Below are positions 5,232-6,479 of a DNA stretch of 6,479 nt, in pieces. The number at the start of each line of letters is the position of its first letter. Within the stretch, counting starts at the first letter, position 1. Where the stretch lies: contig JAPLWR010000019.1 in the NCBI GenBank assembly GCA_026396495.1, positions 1 to 6,479 of the forward strand, given 5' to 3'. Source of the stretch: Candidatus Magasanikiibacteriota bacterium. Lineage in GTDB: Bacteria > Patescibacteriota > Patescibacteriia > Magasanikbacterales > UBA10003. The notes below the pieces were generated by a model that saw only the letters and a list, made by a program, of their open reading frames with translations, was not told the origin of the DNA and did no database searches. A program made the translations under genes and the position numbers.

Positions 5232-6311
5232 TTAAACTCCTAACTCTTTCAACAATTCCCTTTGTTTTTTGCTTAATTTGGTAGGAGTGGTCACTATTAC
5301 CTCTATATATAAATCACCTCTACTAGAATCACGCAAATGAGTAACACCTTTACTTTTTAATCTAATTAATTGCCCTGATTGGACACCTTCCGGAATAACC
5401 ATCTTTAATAATCCATCTAAACTTTCCACTTCTACTGTGGCACCCAAAGCAGCTTCTGTAAAAGAAATATTTTTTTTAGTATATAGATCAAAATTTTCAC
5501 GACGAAAACGAGAATCTTTTTTCACTCGCACACGTAAATACAAGTCCCCTGCTCGGCTGCCTTTAGGACCAGCCTCTCCACGTGAAGTTAAACGAATAGA
5601 TTCCCCATCATCAATACCAGCAGGAATTTTGACAGTAATTTCATCTTGTTTTTTGATAATACCCCTACCGCCGCATTGTTTACATTTTTTCTCTGGCACT
5701 TCTCCATTACCTTCACAAATAGGACAATCGGCCATGCTTTGAAATGCACCAAAAACAGTTCGTTGCACTTGTTGCACTTGGCCTTTGCCTCCGCACTCTT
5801 TGCATTTATGCATTTTGCTTCCAGGCTCTACTCCATTACCACCACAGACATCACAAGCACTGTCTTTATATAATTTAAAAGTTTTTTCTGTGCCAAAAAC
5901 CGCTTCTTTTAAATCTATCTGCAAATCAACTTGAATATCTGTTCCTCTAGCTGCACGTCTAGCACCACCACGGCCTCCTCCACCAAAAATATCGCCAAAC
6001 CCACCGAAGATATCTCCTAAGTCACTAAAATCAAAACCTTGAGCTCCTCCACCAAATCCACTAAAGCCTCCGGCGCCAGCTCCACCACCCATTCCAGCCT
6101 GGTCAAAAGTAGAACCAAACTGATCATATTGCGCCCGTTTTTGGGGATCACTTAAAACTTGAAAAGCTTCGTTAGCTTCTTTAAATTTTTCCGTGTTACC
6201 ACCTTGTTTATCTGGATGATGTTGATGCGCTTGTTTTCTAAAAGCCGCCCGGATTTCATCCGAGCTCGCACTTTTAGCCACTCCTAAAATTTTATAATAA
6301 TCTTTAGACAT
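5232..6311 (-). CDS. dnaJ: Chaperone DnaJ (Hsp40)
   Basis: DnaJ binds unfolded proteins and delivers them to DnaK, stimulating its ATPase through the J domain. All type I domains are present in order: J domain (1-65) with the essential HPD at 32-34; a Gly/Phe-rich linker (about 72-115) with repeated DIFGGFG-like units; a zinc-binding region with four intact CxxCxGxG motifs (CDVCGGNG 153-160, CKECGGKG 170-177, CPICEGNG 196-203, CKQCGGRG 210-217); and C-terminal beta-sandwich domains to residue 359. Length is normal, slightly shorter than the 376 of E. coli. It begins 5 nt after the dnaK stop and has no strong Shine-Dalgarno site, so translation is probably coupled to dnaK. No promoter is visible within the window for this operon, whose start lies to the right. 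No heat-shock operator is visible in the part seen. Confidence 0.98.
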   Translation of the reverse strand: MSKDYYKILGVAKSASSDEIRAAFRKQAHQHHPDKQGGNTEKFKEANEAFQVLSDPQKRAQYDQFGSTFDQAGMGGGAGAGGFSGFGGGAQGFDFSDLGDIFGGFGDIFGGGGRGGARRAARGTDIQVDLQIDLKEAVFGTEKTFKLYKDSACDVCGGNGVEPGSKMHKCKECGGKGQVQQVQRTVFGAFQSMADCPICEGNGEVPEKKCKQCGGRGIIKKQDEITVKIPAGIDDGESIRLTSRGEAGPKGSRAGDLYLRVRVKKDSRFRRENFDLYTKKNISFTEAALGATVEVESLDGLLKMVIPEGVQSGQLIRLKSKGVTHLRDSSRGDLYIEVIVTTPTKLSKKQRELLKELGV

Positions 6312-6316
6312 GTTTC

Positions 6317-6479
6317 TTATTTCTTATCATCAACCACTTCACCTTCAATCGGACCTTCTCCGCCAGCTGGCGGATTTTTATCAGCACCCTCAGCGCCTTC
6401 TGCACCGGGGACAGCACCGGCAGCACCTGGCTGTTCACCGGCCTTATACATTTCCGCACCAACTTTCTGAGCCAACTGA
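6317..6479 (-). CDS. dnaK: Chaperone DnaK, C-terminal end only
   Basis: The last 53 residues of an Hsp70 run in from the right edge. QLAQKVGAEMYK (1-12 of the visible part) corresponds to the final helix of the DnaK lid. A flexible Gly/Ala/Pro/Glu-rich tail follows, ending EGEVVDDKK, like the EVVD...DDKK end of many bacterial DnaK proteins. The tail is relatively long and rich in GAxGA-type repeats. The identification is supported by dnaJ starting 5 nt downstream in the canonical dnaK-dnaJ order. The ATPase and substrate-binding domains are outside the window. Confidence 0.92.
   Translation of the reverse strand, partial: QLAQKVGAEMYKAGEQPGAAGAVPGAEGAEGADKNPPAGGEGPIEGEVVDDKK

Noticed and set aside
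5764..5783. Third copy of the intergenic repeat (ttgcacttgg)
   Set aside because: The short match lies within the dnaJ zinc-binding region where it encodes a Gln-Val-Gln repeat; no hairpin or flanking similarity is present.
5437..5873. Plus-strand open frames opposite dnaJ
   Set aside because: They are antisense shadows of the conserved DnaJ zinc-binding and C-terminal domains.

Overview
The window is a compact, almost entirely minus-strand bacterial segment with mostly AT-rich DNA, good Shine-Dalgarno sites on most genes, sigma70-type promoters and ordinary stop codons (TGA ends the gene at 4231-5010). It contains dnaK-dnaJ, an FkbM-type methyltransferase, a Nudix hydrolase, a second Hsp70 and several small orphan genes. 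The overall look resembles Candidatus Patescibacteria (CPR) or another lineage with small genomes. That placement is an inference from style; no phylogenetic marker was compared.

Layout, in the direction of transcription (right to left). The end of dnaK (6317-6479) is followed after 5 nt by complete dnaJ (5232-6311) and a strong hairpin terminator. Three genes follow, each with its own TTGACA promoter just downstream of the previous gene's terminator: an unrecognised GC-rich protein with one C-terminal membrane segment (4231-5010), a 75-residue two-helix membrane protein (3808-4035), and a degenerate nucleoside diphosphate kinase homologue (3219-3671). Beyond a probable terminator, a very AT-rich pair follows: a 536-residue protein joining two different SAM-dependent methyltransferase domains (1556-3166), and a Nudix hydrolase (1090-1542). 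The window ends inside a gene for a YegD-like Hsp70 ATPase (1-1038, C-terminus outside).

Working together: dnaK-dnaJ is the classic foldase operon. The YegD-like protein is a second Hsp70-fold ATPase about 4 kb away and need not act with it. The methyltransferase, Nudix and Hsp70 genes are closely spaced with no terminator between them, so they may be one transcript. The three genes between dnaJ and the methyltransferase are separately insulated and no common pathway is evident.

Most notable: (i) a near-identical double-hairpin terminator plus -35 element present twice, 407 bp apart, with a compensatory base-pair change in one hairpin; (ii) an NDK-like protein lacking the KPD lysine but keeping a His in the catalytic position; (iii) the double-methyltransferase fusion; (iv) a GC-rich orphan gene in AT-rich surroundings. 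No RNA genes, insertion sequences, CRISPR arrays or origins were seen, and no gene-free stretch exceeds 300 bases.
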